From JALEFZ01 sp039817415 (lineage in GTDB: Bacteria; Bacteroidota; Bacteroidia; J057), in NCBI GenBank assembly GCA_039817415.1, contig JBCBVV010000059.1, positions 1 through 39,321 of the forward strand: a DNA stretch of 39,321 nucleotides, in the 5' to 3' direction. Of the stretch, positions 8,690 through 17,735 are shown in pieces. How positions within the stretch are numbered: position 1 is the first letter of the stretch; every line of letters begins with the position of its first letter. The position numbers and the translations under genes are program-made. The notes beneath the pieces were generated by a model. It did no database searches and was not told the DNA's origin. It saw only the letters and a list, made by a program, of their open reading frames with translations.

Positions 8690-9283
8690 TCAATTTGTCA
8701 AATAAAAATTTAGGGCCAGGCTAGCCAAAAGCATAATAATCAAGGCCTGGATATTCTTACGAAGGTTTTTGATGGCCTGATGAACTAGATTTCTAGCTGA
8801 TTGATAGTTTATATCCATGATTTCTGCTACTTGATCATAGTCCATTTCCGATTGAAACCTAAGGTAAATGGCCTCCTTTTGTCTTTTGCTCAGTCCTTCT
8901 AAGCCCTTCTTCAATTTGAGGCTTCTTTCTTCGGTCATTTCCTCTGACACAATCAATTGTTCTACATCAAAATCTACTTTGAAGTCGTAGAGATCTGGAT
9001 CGAGGTCCTGGTGGATGTGTTTTTTCTTTTTCTGATCCTGTCTGATGATTCTTCTTCTGAGCGATCCAAGGAGGTATCGGATAACAGAATCTGTTTCTCC
9101 TAGTCTATCATGCCGCTGCCACAGATCCACAAATAAGTCGTGAACTGCATCTTCAACCAATTGGTCATCACGGGAGAATTTCCTTCCATAATTGATCAGT
9201 AGCGCTATATGTTCATGGTAGATGAGGGAAAGGGCTTCTTGCTTGCCATTTCTTAATTCATTCCACCAGATCAGGTCTTTCAT
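8690..9283 (-). CDS. ECF RNA polymerase sigma factor with hydrophobic C-terminal tail
   Basis: Sigma-70 family ECF factor of 197 residues. Region 2 covers about 25-95 (EDAVHDLFVDLWQRHDRL, then RYLLGSLRRRIIRQ) and region 4 about 130-180 (LSKRQKEAIYLRFQSEMDYD, then an HTH with YQSARNLVHQAIKNLRK). It is directly upstream of fecR, so it is the probable target of that anti-sigma and probably drives the TonB receptor operon. Unusually, the last ~21 residues (177-197, QALIIMLLASLALNFYLTN) are strongly hydrophobic and could insert in or bind to the inner membrane. The gene starts 25 bp after the DUF6702 stop, so all four minus-strand genes may be co-transcribed. Confidence 0.92.
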   Translation of the reverse strand: MKDLIWWNELRNGKQEALSLIYHEHIALLINYGRKFSRDDQLVEDAVHDLFVDLWQRHDRLGETDSVIRYLLGSLRRRIIRQDQKKKKHIHQDLDPDLYDFKVDFDVEQLIVSEEMTEERSLKLKKGLEGLSKRQKEAIYLRFQSEMDYDQVAEIMDINYQSARNLVHQAIKNLRKNIQALIIMLLASLALNFYLTN

Positions 9284-9308
9284 AGATATTAATAAGTACC
9301 GGGCAAGT

Positions 9309-9791
9309 CTAATATGTCAGTTCTCCTTGGTCATTCCCTTTTCTAAGGCGAAGACTTTGGAGCTTTCCTTCTTTACGGACGTGGACAATATTTTGCTGAT
9401 CGGAGAAGACCTCGGTTAAGATGTGATTTCGAACCCCAATTTTCTTAATGTCCTTGACGTTTTCTACCTCTAGGTAACACCACATAACATTGCTAAACTC
9501 ATATTCCGCGCCGAGGAAATTAAACGCAACGGCTTCGTCATTCACCTTGAGTTCAAAATTATCCTGTATGTATTTGTAGAGTAAAGCGGAACTATTTCCA
9601 GCTGGCCCATTGGATCCAAGTTTGACACCGCCATATCCTGCTTCTTTCAATCCCTCCTCCATATCATCAATAAATAATCTCATCGAAATTTCAAGGGTAT
9701 TGGCCTCTTTGTTTTCATTTATCTCAGAAACACTCAAGTGGAAAGGATGTAATCCACCGACCAAAACGCCCAAGAGAATCAACCACTTCAT
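9309..9791 (-). CDS. DUF6702 family protein, exported, paired with an M1 peptidase
   Basis: A 160-residue protein with a short signal-like N-terminus (MKWLILLGVLVGG) followed by HPFHLSVSEI, the family hallmark. The rest alternates predicted strands (LEISMRLFIDDMEEGL; YEFSNVMWCYLEVENV). No catalytic motif is visible and the function is unknown. From memory of Bacteroidota genomes, this family often sits beside an M1 metallopeptidase. Here it diverges from one with a 126-bp shared upstream region (9792-9917). It also directly precedes the ECF sigma gene, so its membership of the sigma operon is possible but uncertain. Confidence 0.8.
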   Translation of the reverse strand: MKWLILLGVLVGGLHPFHLSVSEINENKEANTLEISMRLFIDDMEEGLKEAGYGGVKLGSNGPAGNSSALLYKYIQDNFELKVNDEAVAFNFLGAEYEFSNVMWCYLEVENVKDIKKIGVRNHILTEVFSDQQNIVHVRKEGKLQSLRLRKGNDQGELTY

Positions 9792-9917
9792 AGGTAATTT
9801 TTGCTTATTGGAAGACTAAAATAATGGATAAACCTATTTATTAACAAGGTAGTTATCTTATTAGACCGTCATTTCCTAATTTAGCCTAACATTCGTACAT
9901 CAGGTTAATCTAATCAT

Positions 9918-12269
9918 ATGAAAAATTTCTTAATTGTTCTATTGCTGGCAGGCATGTCGCTTGTGGCATTAGGGCAGGAAAACTACAATTACAGTAAGTT
10001 TAAACAGCTTTACGAGGAACTTCCCACCCCCAATGTCTACAGAAATGCTGCTGGAGCACCTGGCCATAAGTATTACCAAAACAGAGCGGATTATGACATG
10101 GACATCCGCCTTGAAGATTCGACACAAAGAATCTATGGGGAAGAGACCATTACTTATTACAATGAGTCTCCGGATGCATTGACTTATTTGTGGTTACAGC
10201 TTGACCAAAATGTACGTGCTAGCGACGCAAATACCTACGCCATCGAAACGGGAACCATGGATGATGTTTCCTTTGAAACCTTGGTGAAGATGCTGCGCGT
10301 TTTTGATGGTGGATTCAAGATTGAATATGTGAAGGACGATGCTGGAAATGCTCTCCCTCATACCATTAACAAAACCATGATGAGAGTGGACATGCCAGAA
10401 CCCCTAAAATCTGGTAAGAAGTTCAAGTTTAAGGTAAAGTGGTGGTACAACATCAACGACCGCGACCTTCCACAAGGACGTAACAACAGAGGGGGTCGCT
10501 CTGGAATGGAGTATTTTGCAGAAGATGACAACTACATCTATACCATTGCCCAATTCTACCCACGCATGTGTGCTTACAACGAAGTTGATGGCTGGCAAAA
10601 CAAACAGTTTCTAGGAAGAGGGGAGTTTACGCTAATCTTTGGAGATTATGATGTAAGAATCACCGTCCCTTCTGACCATGTGTTAGGAGCCACAGGAGAA
10701 TTACAAAATGCAAATGAAATCCTTTCGGCTGAGGAAAGAAACCGCCTAGAGCAAGCCAAAAACAGTGATACACCTGTGATGATTGTAAGCCAGGAAGAAG
10801 CGGAGGCTCACGAAAAAGAGAAAGCTACATCAGAGAGGACCTGGAAATTCCATGCCGATAATGTAAGGGATTTTGGGTTCGCCACCTCCAGAAAATACAT
10901 GTGGGATGCTCAAGGTGTGAAGTTTGGAGACAGAACCGTTTTGGCGATGTCCTTTTACCCTAAAGAAGCCAATCCTCTATGGGGTCAATATTCAACAGCT
11001 TCCGTTGCACATACCCTTCGTACCTATTCAAAGTATACCTTTGACTATCCCTATCCTGTAGCAATCTCAGCTCATATCAACAGAATCGGGATGGAGTATC
11101 CCATGATTTGTTTCAATGGATATCGCCCAGAAGCTGACGGAACCTATTCGGCTCGTACCAAGTATGGATTGATTTCTGTGGTTATACACGAGGTAGGCCA
11201 CAATTATTTCCCAATGATTGTGAATTCAGATGAACGTCAGTGGACATGGATGGACGAAGGCTTGAACTCATTCCTTCAATACCTATCAGAGTCTGAATGG
11301 GAAGCTGATTATCCCTCTAGAAGGGGTCCTGCTTACAAAATGGTAGGATATATGAAGGGAAGTAAAGAAGGAATGATGCCTATAATGACCAATTCTGAGT
11401 CAGTTCTTCAGTTTGGTAACAATGCCTACGGCAAACCAGCTACGGCATTGAATATTCTTCGCGAAACAGTTTTGGGAAGAGAAGCTTTTGACCATGCTTT
11501 TAAGACTTATTCTCAGCGCTGGATGTTCAAGCAACCCATGCCAGCAGATTTCTTCCGCTCGATGGAAGATGCTTCCGGAACAGACCTAGATTGGTTCTGG
11601 AGAGGTTGGTTTTATACCACCGACAATGTGGACATCGCGATTGAAAATGTTAAGTGGATTCAGATAAGCAGCCTAAATCCTGAAGTTGAGAAGCCATTGG
11701 CCGACAAACTAGATGATCGGGAAGAACGATACATTGGAAACAAAAGAAATGCAGAGGCTTATCCTCAGCGTTTGGTGGACAAGAAGCCTGAGTTAAAGGA
11801 TTTTTATAACGAATATGATGCAGAGGCAGTAAATACCTATGATAAATTGAGGTATAACTATCTGATGGCGCAGTTCCCAGATGAATTGAAGGAAGTATTG
11901 GAGACGGATAAAAACTTCTATGAAATCAAGTTCAAAAATGTAGGGGGATTGGTCATGCCGATTATCCTTCAGTTTACCTATGAAGATGGAAGCCAAGAAA
12001 TTATCCGCGTACCAGCTGAGGTTTGGGTTAAAAACCAAAGTGAGATCAGTAAGATCTTTATCACTGATAAGCCAGTAGTAAACATTGAGCTTGATCCCTT
12101 CTTAGAAACGGCTGATACTGATACGGGAAACAACTTCTGGCCTCCTCGTAACCAGCCAACTAGGTTCCAACTATTCAAAGACCAGGGTCCTGGCATGAAT
12201 CCTATGCAGCTTGAACGTCAGATCAAGGAGATGCAGGAACAGGGACAAATCCCTTCAGACAAAAAGTAA
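9918..12269 (+). CDS. M1-family zinc metallopeptidase (aminopeptidase-like), exported
   Basis: Gluzincin peptidase of 783 residues with a signal peptide (MKNFLIVLLLAGMSLVALGQ). The zinc site is complete: His424-Glu425-Val-Gly-His428, 18 residues, then Glu447 (WMDEGLNS). About 35 residues before it, GMEYPMICFNGY stands where classic aminopeptidase N enzymes have GAMEN, so exopeptidase specificity should not be assumed. The N-terminal beta domain (about 65-320) contains a loop with Arg/Gly-rich sequence (QGRNNRGGRSG). The C-terminal region is acidic and charged, ending QEQGQIPSDKK. A strong terminator follows at 12293-12320. Likely periplasmic or surface nutrient peptidase. Confidence 0.93.
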   Translation: MKNFLIVLLLAGMSLVALGQENYNYSKFKQLYEELPTPNVYRNAAGAPGHKYYQNRADYDMDIRLEDSTQRIYGEETITYYNESPDALTYLWLQLDQNVRASDANTYAIETGTMDDVSFETLVKMLRVFDGGFKIEYVKDDAGNALPHTINKTMMRVDMPEPLKSGKKFKFKVKWWYNINDRDLPQGRNNRGGRSGMEYFAEDDNYIYTIAQFYPRMCAYNEVDGWQNKQFLGRGEFTLIFGDYDVRITVPSDHVLGATGELQNANEILSAEERNRLEQAKNSDTPVMIVSQEEAEAHEKEKATSERTWKFHADNVRDFGFATSRKYMWDAQGVKFGDRTVLAMSFYPKEANPLWGQYSTASVAHTLRTYSKYTFDYPYPVAISAHINRIGMEYPMICFNGYRPEADGTYSARTKYGLISVVIHEVGHNYFPMIVNSDERQWTWMDEGLNSFLQYLSESEWEADYPSRRGPAYKMVGYMKGSKEGMMPIMTNSESVLQFGNNAYGKPATALNILRETVLGREAFDHAFKTYSQRWMFKQPMPADFFRSMEDASGTDLDWFWRGWFYTTDNVDIAIENVKWIQISSLNPEVEKPLADKLDDREERYIGNKRNAEAYPQRLVDKKPELKDFYNEYDAEAVNTYDKLRYNYLMAQFPDELKEVLETDKNFYEIKFKNVGGLVMPIILQFTYEDGSQEIIRVPAEVWVKNQSEISKIFITDKPVVNIELDPFLETADTDTGNNFWPPRNQPTRFQLFKDQGPGMNPMQLERQIKEMQEQGQIPSDKK

Positions 12270-12292
12270 ATAAAGACAACATATTTAGAGAT

Positions 12293-12320
12293 AAGGTCGA
12301 CCTCAGGTCGGCCTTTTTTT
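12293..12320 (+). terminator. Intrinsic terminator after the M1 peptidase gene
   Basis: GGTCGACC, loop TCA, GGTCGGCC (one G-T pair), extended by AA/TT pairs and followed by a run of seven T. It is 24 bp past the stop codon. Confidence 0.88.
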
Positions 12321-12480
12321 GTACCACTTATGCTGATCCTTTGCCACCTAAGTAAAGAGAACCGCCACTTGTAAACCCATCATTTTAGAAGAATTACGAT
12401 TTCGGTTATTTATCAAGAGAAAAGGAAAAATATCCTTTCAATAGATCGATTCTCGAACCACCCAGCGTAATTCTGTCTTC

Positions 12481-14859
12481 ATGAAATCCTTATCCTCCCT
12501 ATTACTCATTTCATTTGCCCTACTCATCTCCCTTGGAGCATATGCCCAGGTCCCTCAGGGAATTGGTTTTCAAGGAATAGCCAGGGATGGTAGCGGTCTC
12601 CCCTACAGCTTATCAACCGTTACAGTGGGTATCCGAATCAAGGATGCCTCTTCTGTAACTGTATATGAGGAAACACATTCTGTTCCCACTGATCAATTTG
12701 GCCTCTTCAAAATAACCATTGGGGACGGTACAATTGTCAGTGGGACTTTCGCAGGAATCAATTGGGCTGCCAACAACCACAAGGTACAGGTAGTCCTGAA
12801 TGGTTCGCCGCTTACTGAGCTTGATTTTGAATCTGTGCCTTATGCACTCTTGGCAGATAAGGCAGACATGGACCTAGAAGAAATTGCCAATGTCAATGCA
12901 ACAGGACTCGCTGTAGGCCAAGGGCTGTCATGGGATGGAACAGAATGGGTACCTACAAACATCAACTCAGGGATCTGGAGTCAAAATGGGACAACTGGAC
13001 ACTATGACCTAGGTCGGGTCGGGATTGGAATAGATACACCTGTTACGGCCCTGCATTTAAGAGACACTTCTAACTTTCTTATAGGGGAAAACTTAACAGG
13101 TTCAGGCTTCAAAATGATCTATTATGCCCAAAAAGGAGCATTTCGAGTGGGTTATTTGAACAATCCCTTTGGGGGATACAACTACAATAAATTCTGGGAT
13201 TATGATTCTGTAGGATTCTACTCATTTGCAGCAGGGCAAAATTCTCGCGCTAAGGGATTTGGTTCCTTCGCATTTGGCTCTTTTGGTTGGGCAGATGGCA
13301 GTGGATCTGTCGCCTTCTTCGGTCAGGCTAGAGGAAACAATTCCTATACATTCGGAGGTAGTTCAAGGGGGCGTGGTTCATTTACGGTAGAAGGGGTAGC
13401 TGATGAAGAGGGTGGAATTGCCATGTATGGATACACTGGAGGAAGATATGGTGTTTCCATTGGAGGCGGAACAACCGGCCTTGGCGCCTCTTCTTCCAGA
13501 GAAGATTATGCCATAGCTATTGGGTGGAATTCAGATGCTAGGGGACAAGCCAGTATCGCCCTTGGTCCCAGTGATGCTTATGGTTATAATGCTTTTTCGA
13601 CAGGTTGGGTTACAGAAGCAAGAGGAAACTATTCCTCAACTTTTGGCTACCAAACCAATTCTTATCCTTATGCCTCCATGGCGCTGGGGCGCTTCAATGT
13701 GATTACAGGGGATAGTGCGTCTTGGGTGAATAGTGATCCCATTTTCATGATAGGAGATGGAACGAGCAATGGCAATCGCTCAAATTCCTTTATCATCCAA
13801 AAAAATGGACAAACAGCCATCGGCTACAATGCCCCTACTGGTATGTTACAAGTGAGTTCAGCATTGGGTAGCTTGAACAATGGAGGCAGCCTTGATGCGA
13901 CCCATTCAGCCCTTCTCTTGGGAAGTACTACCAGTGGCATGGCCTTCGATGCCAATCAAATAGAGACCATTGGCAGTGATTTAAACCTAAATTTCAACTC
14001 TGCTTTTGATGTCATCATGGCCATGGGAGGGGGTTCCGTCGCTGTAGGACATAATGTACCTGCTAGCAAGCTAGATGTACAATCCAATGGCTGGCAACAA
14101 AGACTGGACAACAATGATACAGGTGGAGACGATTGGTACATAGGTTCTAGTGCTTCTACTTGGGCAGCGGGGGGAGGAAAGTTTCTGATCAGCCCAACTG
14201 GTTCTTCTTCAGCGGCAGAATTTACCATTGAAGCCGATGGTCAGGTAGGGATAGGTACTACTGCACCAAGTGATAGGATGCAAATCGACGCAAATGCTGG
14301 CGAAGATGCTTTAAGAGTGAGAGTAGGAGGGACTACCCGTTTGCGTGTTCATGACAATGGAGGCGTCTCTATAGGTTCCAATAATACTCCTCCAGTGGGT
14401 GGCTTAAGAGTCTTAGGATTTATTGAAGCCGTAGATGAAATATACCCCTCCGTTGACAATTCTATTGATCTCGGAACACCTACGAGAAGATGGGATAATG
14501 TATGGGCCACCAACGGCATTATTCAAACCTCTGACAGAAGGCTAAAAACCAATATTCTTCCACTGGCTTATGGCTTGAGCGCTATTATGAGCATGGAACC
14601 TGTTTCCTTTAGTTGGAAACACGATATCAAGGAGCAAAAAATCGGATTGATCGCACAGGAGGTCCAGCAAATCTTACCTGAGGTAGTAAAGGACCAAGGT
14701 GAAGAGATACCCTTAGGAGTCAATTACGCTGAAATCGTCCCTGTTTTAATCAAGGGTATGCAAGAGCAACAACAGCTCATTGAACATCAACAAACGGAAA
14801 TCGAAGCATTAAAACAGCAAATGACTGAGATCAAAGCTCTCCTACAGCAAAATAAATAA
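12481..14859 (+). CDS. Surface fibre protein: YadA-like head repeats plus C-terminal S74 (tail-fibre chaperone) domain
   Basis: Exported protein of 792 residues (signal peptide ends GAYAQ). Residues about 20-125 form a domain beginning PQGIGFQGIARDGSG that is common in Bacteroidota exported proteins. About 245-425 is a run of Gly/Ser/Ala-rich short repeats of the YadA-head type (for example YSFAAGQNSRAKGFGSFAFG, AIAIGWNSDARGQASIALG). The C-terminus is a peptidase S74 intramolecular chaperone: the Ser-Asp dyad is Ser684-Asp685 (TSDRRLKTN), then EQKIGLIAQEVQQILPEVV, ending in a Gln/Glu-rich coiled coil (about 757-792). Known S74 domains trimerise the fibre and cleave themselves off. A trimeric cell-surface fibre is inferred. 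The next gene, 2 bp away, carries a T9SS tail. Confidence 0.88.
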   Translation: MKSLSSLLLISFALLISLGAYAQVPQGIGFQGIARDGSGLPYSLSTVTVGIRIKDASSVTVYEETHSVPTDQFGLFKITIGDGTIVSGTFAGINWAANNHKVQVVLNGSPLTELDFESVPYALLADKADMDLEEIANVNATGLAVGQGLSWDGTEWVPTNINSGIWSQNGTTGHYDLGRVGIGIDTPVTALHLRDTSNFLIGENLTGSGFKMIYYAQKGAFRVGYLNNPFGGYNYNKFWDYDSVGFYSFAAGQNSRAKGFGSFAFGSFGWADGSGSVAFFGQARGNNSYTFGGSSRGRGSFTVEGVADEEGGIAMYGYTGGRYGVSIGGGTTGLGASSSREDYAIAIGWNSDARGQASIALGPSDAYGYNAFSTGWVTEARGNYSSTFGYQTNSYPYASMALGRFNVITGDSASWVNSDPIFMIGDGTSNGNRSNSFIIQKNGQTAIGYNAPTGMLQVSSALGSLNNGGSLDATHSALLLGSTTSGMAFDANQIETIGSDLNLNFNSAFDVIMAMGGGSVAVGHNVPASKLDVQSNGWQQRLDNNDTGGDDWYIGSSASTWAAGGGKFLISPTGSSSAAEFTIEADGQVGIGTTAPSDRMQIDANAGEDALRVRVGGTTRLRVHDNGGVSIGSNNTPPVGGLRVLGFIEAVDEIYPSVDNSIDLGTPTRRWDNVWATNGIIQTSDRRLKTNILPLAYGLSAIMSMEPVSFSWKHDIKEQKIGLIAQEVQQILPEVVKDQGEEIPLGVNYAEIVPVLIKGMQEQQQLIEHQQTEIEALKQQMTEIKALLQQNK

Positions 14860-14861
14860 TC

Positions 14862-15593
14862 ATGAAATATCTCAGCTCCTTTCTGGTATTGAGCCTCGCC
14901 TTATGCATTGGACATGGTCAATCTTTAGGACGATATGTGGTGGGCTCTGGAAGTCAATGTGTTACACAAGGCTTTGTCGATTATGACTTTCACCTAGGTG
15001 AGGCAATGATTGGTACTGACCAATCTACTCTTCCAGCCCTTACGATGGGATTCGCTCAGCCTCTTGATCCGACCTTGTTGGAAGTCAGGACTATCAAAGT
15101 AAGACTGGAAACAGCTCCTAATGGGGAAATCCTCATGAACTGGGATGTATCAGTTGCATTAGAAAATGGGGCTTTTTCTATTGTTGAAGAAGGGGAGAAT
15201 GGAAATTCTGTTCTTTCTATGCTTCCAGCCGATCCATTCCAGACCTCCTATCAGCTTACTCTTCCGAATAGACAAGAACAAAGGGTGAGAAAATTTCATG
15301 TTAGGTGGAAAAATACCCAAGGTCAACAATTAAAAAGCAATACAGTGGAGTACTTTGCTCCAAGTAGAAGGGAAAAGGTGGTGATAGATGCAGGACAAAA
15401 AGCGCTATTCCTCCGAGAACTTGATCCTCAGCGGGAATATGATTTATTCATTTATGACATGAGAGGTAAAATTTGCCTCCAGCGCCGCATCACTCAGGAA
15501 TCTGTTTCTCTTGCCCAGCTAAGTTCGGGTATTTACCTCTTGCAATTGCGGTCAGGAAGAGGAAAACTGGAGCAGAAGATCCTTCTGCCATAA
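14862..15593 (+). CDS. Secreted protein with T9SS type A C-terminal sorting domain
   Basis: A 243-residue exported protein (signal peptide to about CIGHGQ). The N-terminal part contains the Bacteroidota pattern of a conserved-Gly strand ending in LTMGFAQPL. The last ~75 residues match the T9SS type A sorting domain: YDLFIYDMRGKICLQRRI, then LSSGIYLLQLRSGRGKLEQK and a final ILLP. Such tails direct passage across the outer membrane and are usually removed. It begins 2 bp after the fibre gene stop, so the two are one operon and translation is probably coupled. Function unknown; an anchor or assembly partner for the upstream fibre is plausible, since that fibre's own C-terminus is an S74 domain and not a T9SS tail. 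Confidence 0.82.
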   Translation: MKYLSSFLVLSLALCIGHGQSLGRYVVGSGSQCVTQGFVDYDFHLGEAMIGTDQSTLPALTMGFAQPLDPTLLEVRTIKVRLETAPNGEILMNWDVSVALENGAFSIVEEGENGNSVLSMLPADPFQTSYQLTLPNRQEQRVRKFHVRWKNTQGQQLKSNTVEYFAPSRREKVVIDAGQKALFLRELDPQREYDLFIYDMRGKICLQRRITQESVSLAQLSSGIYLLQLRSGRGKLEQKILLP

Positions 15594-15624
15594 AAAAACG
15601 AAGAAGGCTAAACAACCTTCTTCG
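15592..15624 (-). terminator. Intrinsic terminator for the minus-strand beta-barrel gene
   Basis: A 9-bp perfect stem CGAAGAAGG / CCTTCTTCG (15599-15607 and 15616-15624) with an 8-nt loop. Read on the minus strand it is followed by seven T. On the plus strand no T-run follows, so it mainly serves the gene ending at 15649, though it may also slow transcription from the T9SS-tail gene. Confidence 0.85.
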
Positions 15625-15648
15625 TCCATACTCTTGAAGAGTGTGCTT

Positions 15649-16359
15649 TTAGTTGAAATAGTAGCCTAGTTCAAGTGAGAAATAGCTCAACCTGAAGGTT
15701 TCTTCTGCACCTTGTACATTGGGTTGGAAGGCAGATTGACGGTTCAAATTTGTTAGCCCTCTGTGATAGACCAATCCAAAGTTGGTTCGGCCTACATTCC
15801 CTACCTCATACTCTGCCCCCACTCCAAAGATGAAGGAAAAGTTTACAGGATTGATGAGGTTTGCCTGGGTCTGAAGCGTTCCGCCTGAGGTGGACAGTTC
15901 ATAATTGACGGGATTCACGCCTGTCCATCTGTTGGAGTTACTGGCTGTGATGTCTACAGATAGGCCAAATAATCCATCTGCATACCATCCGTCTCCGAAC
16001 TCAGTCGTTCTCAGTTTGAGAGCAAGTGGGATTTCGATAGCTGTTACCGTTACATTTTGGGTTCCGGCTACTGTACTTGCGCTGTCAACGGCGACATTTC
16101 CATCTCTCTTAAATCCCTTGTTGACAATATGAACACCAGTATGGATACCATAGTTTTCAGTGGCTCGCCAATCAGCCATCAAACCAAAAGAACCGCCTAA
16201 CTTGGTACTCAGTTGGTCGGAGACTTCATTTCCCGTCGCATCTACTACCTTAGCGGAAGAAAAGATGGGACTTAGTCGGAGGCCAAGTTTGAGCTTGGAC
16301 TGCGCAAAAACACAATTTGCAAGGAAAATCAGAATAATTAGTAGGGAAGATGTACGCAT
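15649..16359 (-). CDS. Outer-membrane beta-barrel protein (porin-like, OMP_b-brl family)
   Basis: A 236-residue protein with a signal peptide (MRTSSLLIILIFLANCVFAQ), then alternating hydrophobic/polar strands typical of small 8-stranded Bacteroidota barrels: KLKLGLRLSPIFSS, GGSFGLMADWRATENYGIHT, FSFIFGVGAEYEVGNVGRTN. It ends in FSLELGYYFN with a near-terminal aromatic strand. No binding motif identifies a ligand. It is monocistronic, with its own terminator (15592-15624) and about 245 bp of upstream DNA before GldB in which I see no clear promoter. Confidence 0.85.
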   Translation of the reverse strand: MRTSSLLIILIFLANCVFAQSKLKLGLRLSPIFSSAKVVDATGNEVSDQLSTKLGGSFGLMADWRATENYGIHTGVHIVNKGFKRDGNVAVDSASTVAGTQNVTVTAIEIPLALKLRTTEFGDGWYADGLFGLSVDITASNSNRWTGVNPVNYELSTSGGTLQTQANLINPVNFSFIFGVGAEYEVGNVGRTNFGLVYHRGLTNLNRQSAFQPNVQGAEETFRLSYFSLELGYYFN

Positions 16360-16604
16360 GGTTTATTATGATTAGTAGAGAGAAGAACACTGATTCATGA
16401 ATTTCTGGGGAAAATTCAAGGAAAATCGATTTTTTGCCTGCTTATCCAGGACTAAACTATTTGTTTTGGTGATCTATTCATAATCAAATCACTATTTGAA
16501 AGAAGGTTGCCACAATCGTCTGGACTTTTGGCGACCTATCCCCCGAAATTTAAACGACAATCACTTCCTTGAATTACAATTCAAGCCTAAAACATAACTG
16601 TCTG

Positions 16605-17681
16605 ATGTATCTATTACGACCCCTTATTTTGAGCCTCGTCATTTTTGGAAGCCTCTTTTTTGTTTCTTGCGACTCCTCTGATGAGGCAGCACTGGCAGAA
16701 ATTGAATTAGACCTTCAAATAACCAGGGTGGATAGCATGATGTGGGCTTATGCACAAGCCTACCAAAAAGACACCACCATCAATCCCTACGTGGCATTCA
16801 ATGAATACCTCGGAACAGAAAAAGCATTTTTGTACGAATACCTCAACATGGAAGAGGTCGCCCGTACCAGAAGGCTGTCAGTAGCTTATGTCGATACCTT
16901 GATGATGGCACAATTGTCTTCCGTTCTGAAAGAAAAGGCGATGATTGACCTTCTAGATACGGTTAGAGAAGTTTTTCCCTATGAAGAAGATTTATCCTCC
17001 CCTCTGATCAAGCCTCTTAAGAGACTTAAATTAGCTTTTCCAGAAATCGAAATTCCTGCTTTTAAGACTATGGTCAATGGCTATGTACCAGGAGGAGATA
17101 TGAGAACGGCCGATCAGGTTGTTCCCCTTCCCAATTACATAAGCCTAGGTCTGCATTACCTGATGGGGAGAAAATTTCCCTATTATCCTGTCAATATTAG
17201 TGCCTATCAGAAAAGACAATTCGATAGAGAGGCCCTTCCAGTAGAACTGATGCGAGAAATAGCCGACGGTATGGTTAGCCCCATACCCAGTCAACAAACC
17301 CCAAATTTATTATCTGGTATGATCCGAGCTGGCATCAAACAATACTTTTTAGAGAAAATGGTACCAAATAGTCCCGATAGCTTAAGACTGAGGTATAGTG
17401 CTCCTCAGACTCAATGGGCACAAAGCTTTGAAGGCAGAATCTACAAGGAATTGTTGGATAAGATGTTTAGCTCCGATTTCAAGGACCAAAGAGAATACTT
17501 ATCTGAAAAGCCCTACACTACTACCCTATCTATGGATTCGGCACCGAGAATTGGAGAATATTGTGGCTGGAAAATCGTACAATCCTATATGAAAGGACAC
17601 CCTGAGGTCTCGTTGGCCGATCTATGCAACATGCAGGATTATGAGAAAATTCTCAGAGAATCAAAATACAAACCTTCCTGA
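16605..17681 (+). CDS. gldB: GldB-family gliding-motility lipoprotein
   Basis: Lipoprotein of 358 residues from the ATG at 16605; an in-frame TTG at 16569 would place 12 extra residues before the hydrophobic core and is less likely. The signal ends SLFFVSC, a lipobox-like site. The body has the GldB pattern: VVPLPNYISLGLHYLMGRKF with YYPVNISAYQKRQF in the middle, and a C-terminal block of PRIGEYCGWKIVQSYMKG ending ILRESKYKP. GldB proteins are needed for gliding in Flavobacterium and stabilise the T9SS/gliding machinery. Only this component of that machinery is in the window. The gene is monocistronic, with a terminator at 17690-17716. Confidence 0.85.
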   Translation: MYLLRPLILSLVIFGSLFFVSCDSSDEAALAEIELDLQITRVDSMMWAYAQAYQKDTTINPYVAFNEYLGTEKAFLYEYLNMEEVARTRRLSVAYVDTLMMAQLSSVLKEKAMIDLLDTVREVFPYEEDLSSPLIKPLKRLKLAFPEIEIPAFKTMVNGYVPGGDMRTADQVVPLPNYISLGLHYLMGRKFPYYPVNISAYQKRQFDREALPVELMREIADGMVSPIPSQQTPNLLSGMIRAGIKQYFLEKMVPNSPDSLRLRYSAPQTQWAQSFEGRIYKELLDKMFSSDFKDQREYLSEKPYTTTLSMDSAPRIGEYCGWKIVQSYMKGHPEVSLADLCNMQDYEKILRESKYKPS

Positions 17682-17689
17682 AAATGATA

Positions 17690-17716
17690 AAAAAGGCGCC
17701 CTTCCAGGCGCCTTTA
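17690..17716. terminator. Bidirectional terminator between gldB and a convergent lipoprotein gene
   Basis: A 9-bp perfect stem AAAGGCGCC / GGCGCCTTT (17692-17700 and 17707-17715), loop CTTCCA, with an A-run to the left (T-run for the minus strand) and a T-rich stretch to the right. Confidence 0.85.
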
Positions 17717-17735
17717 TCTTTGGACTGAGTAAATC

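Noticed and set aside
16569..16604. TTG start for GldB
   Set aside because: It adds residues before the lipoprotein signal; ATG 16605 begins directly with the signal peptide.
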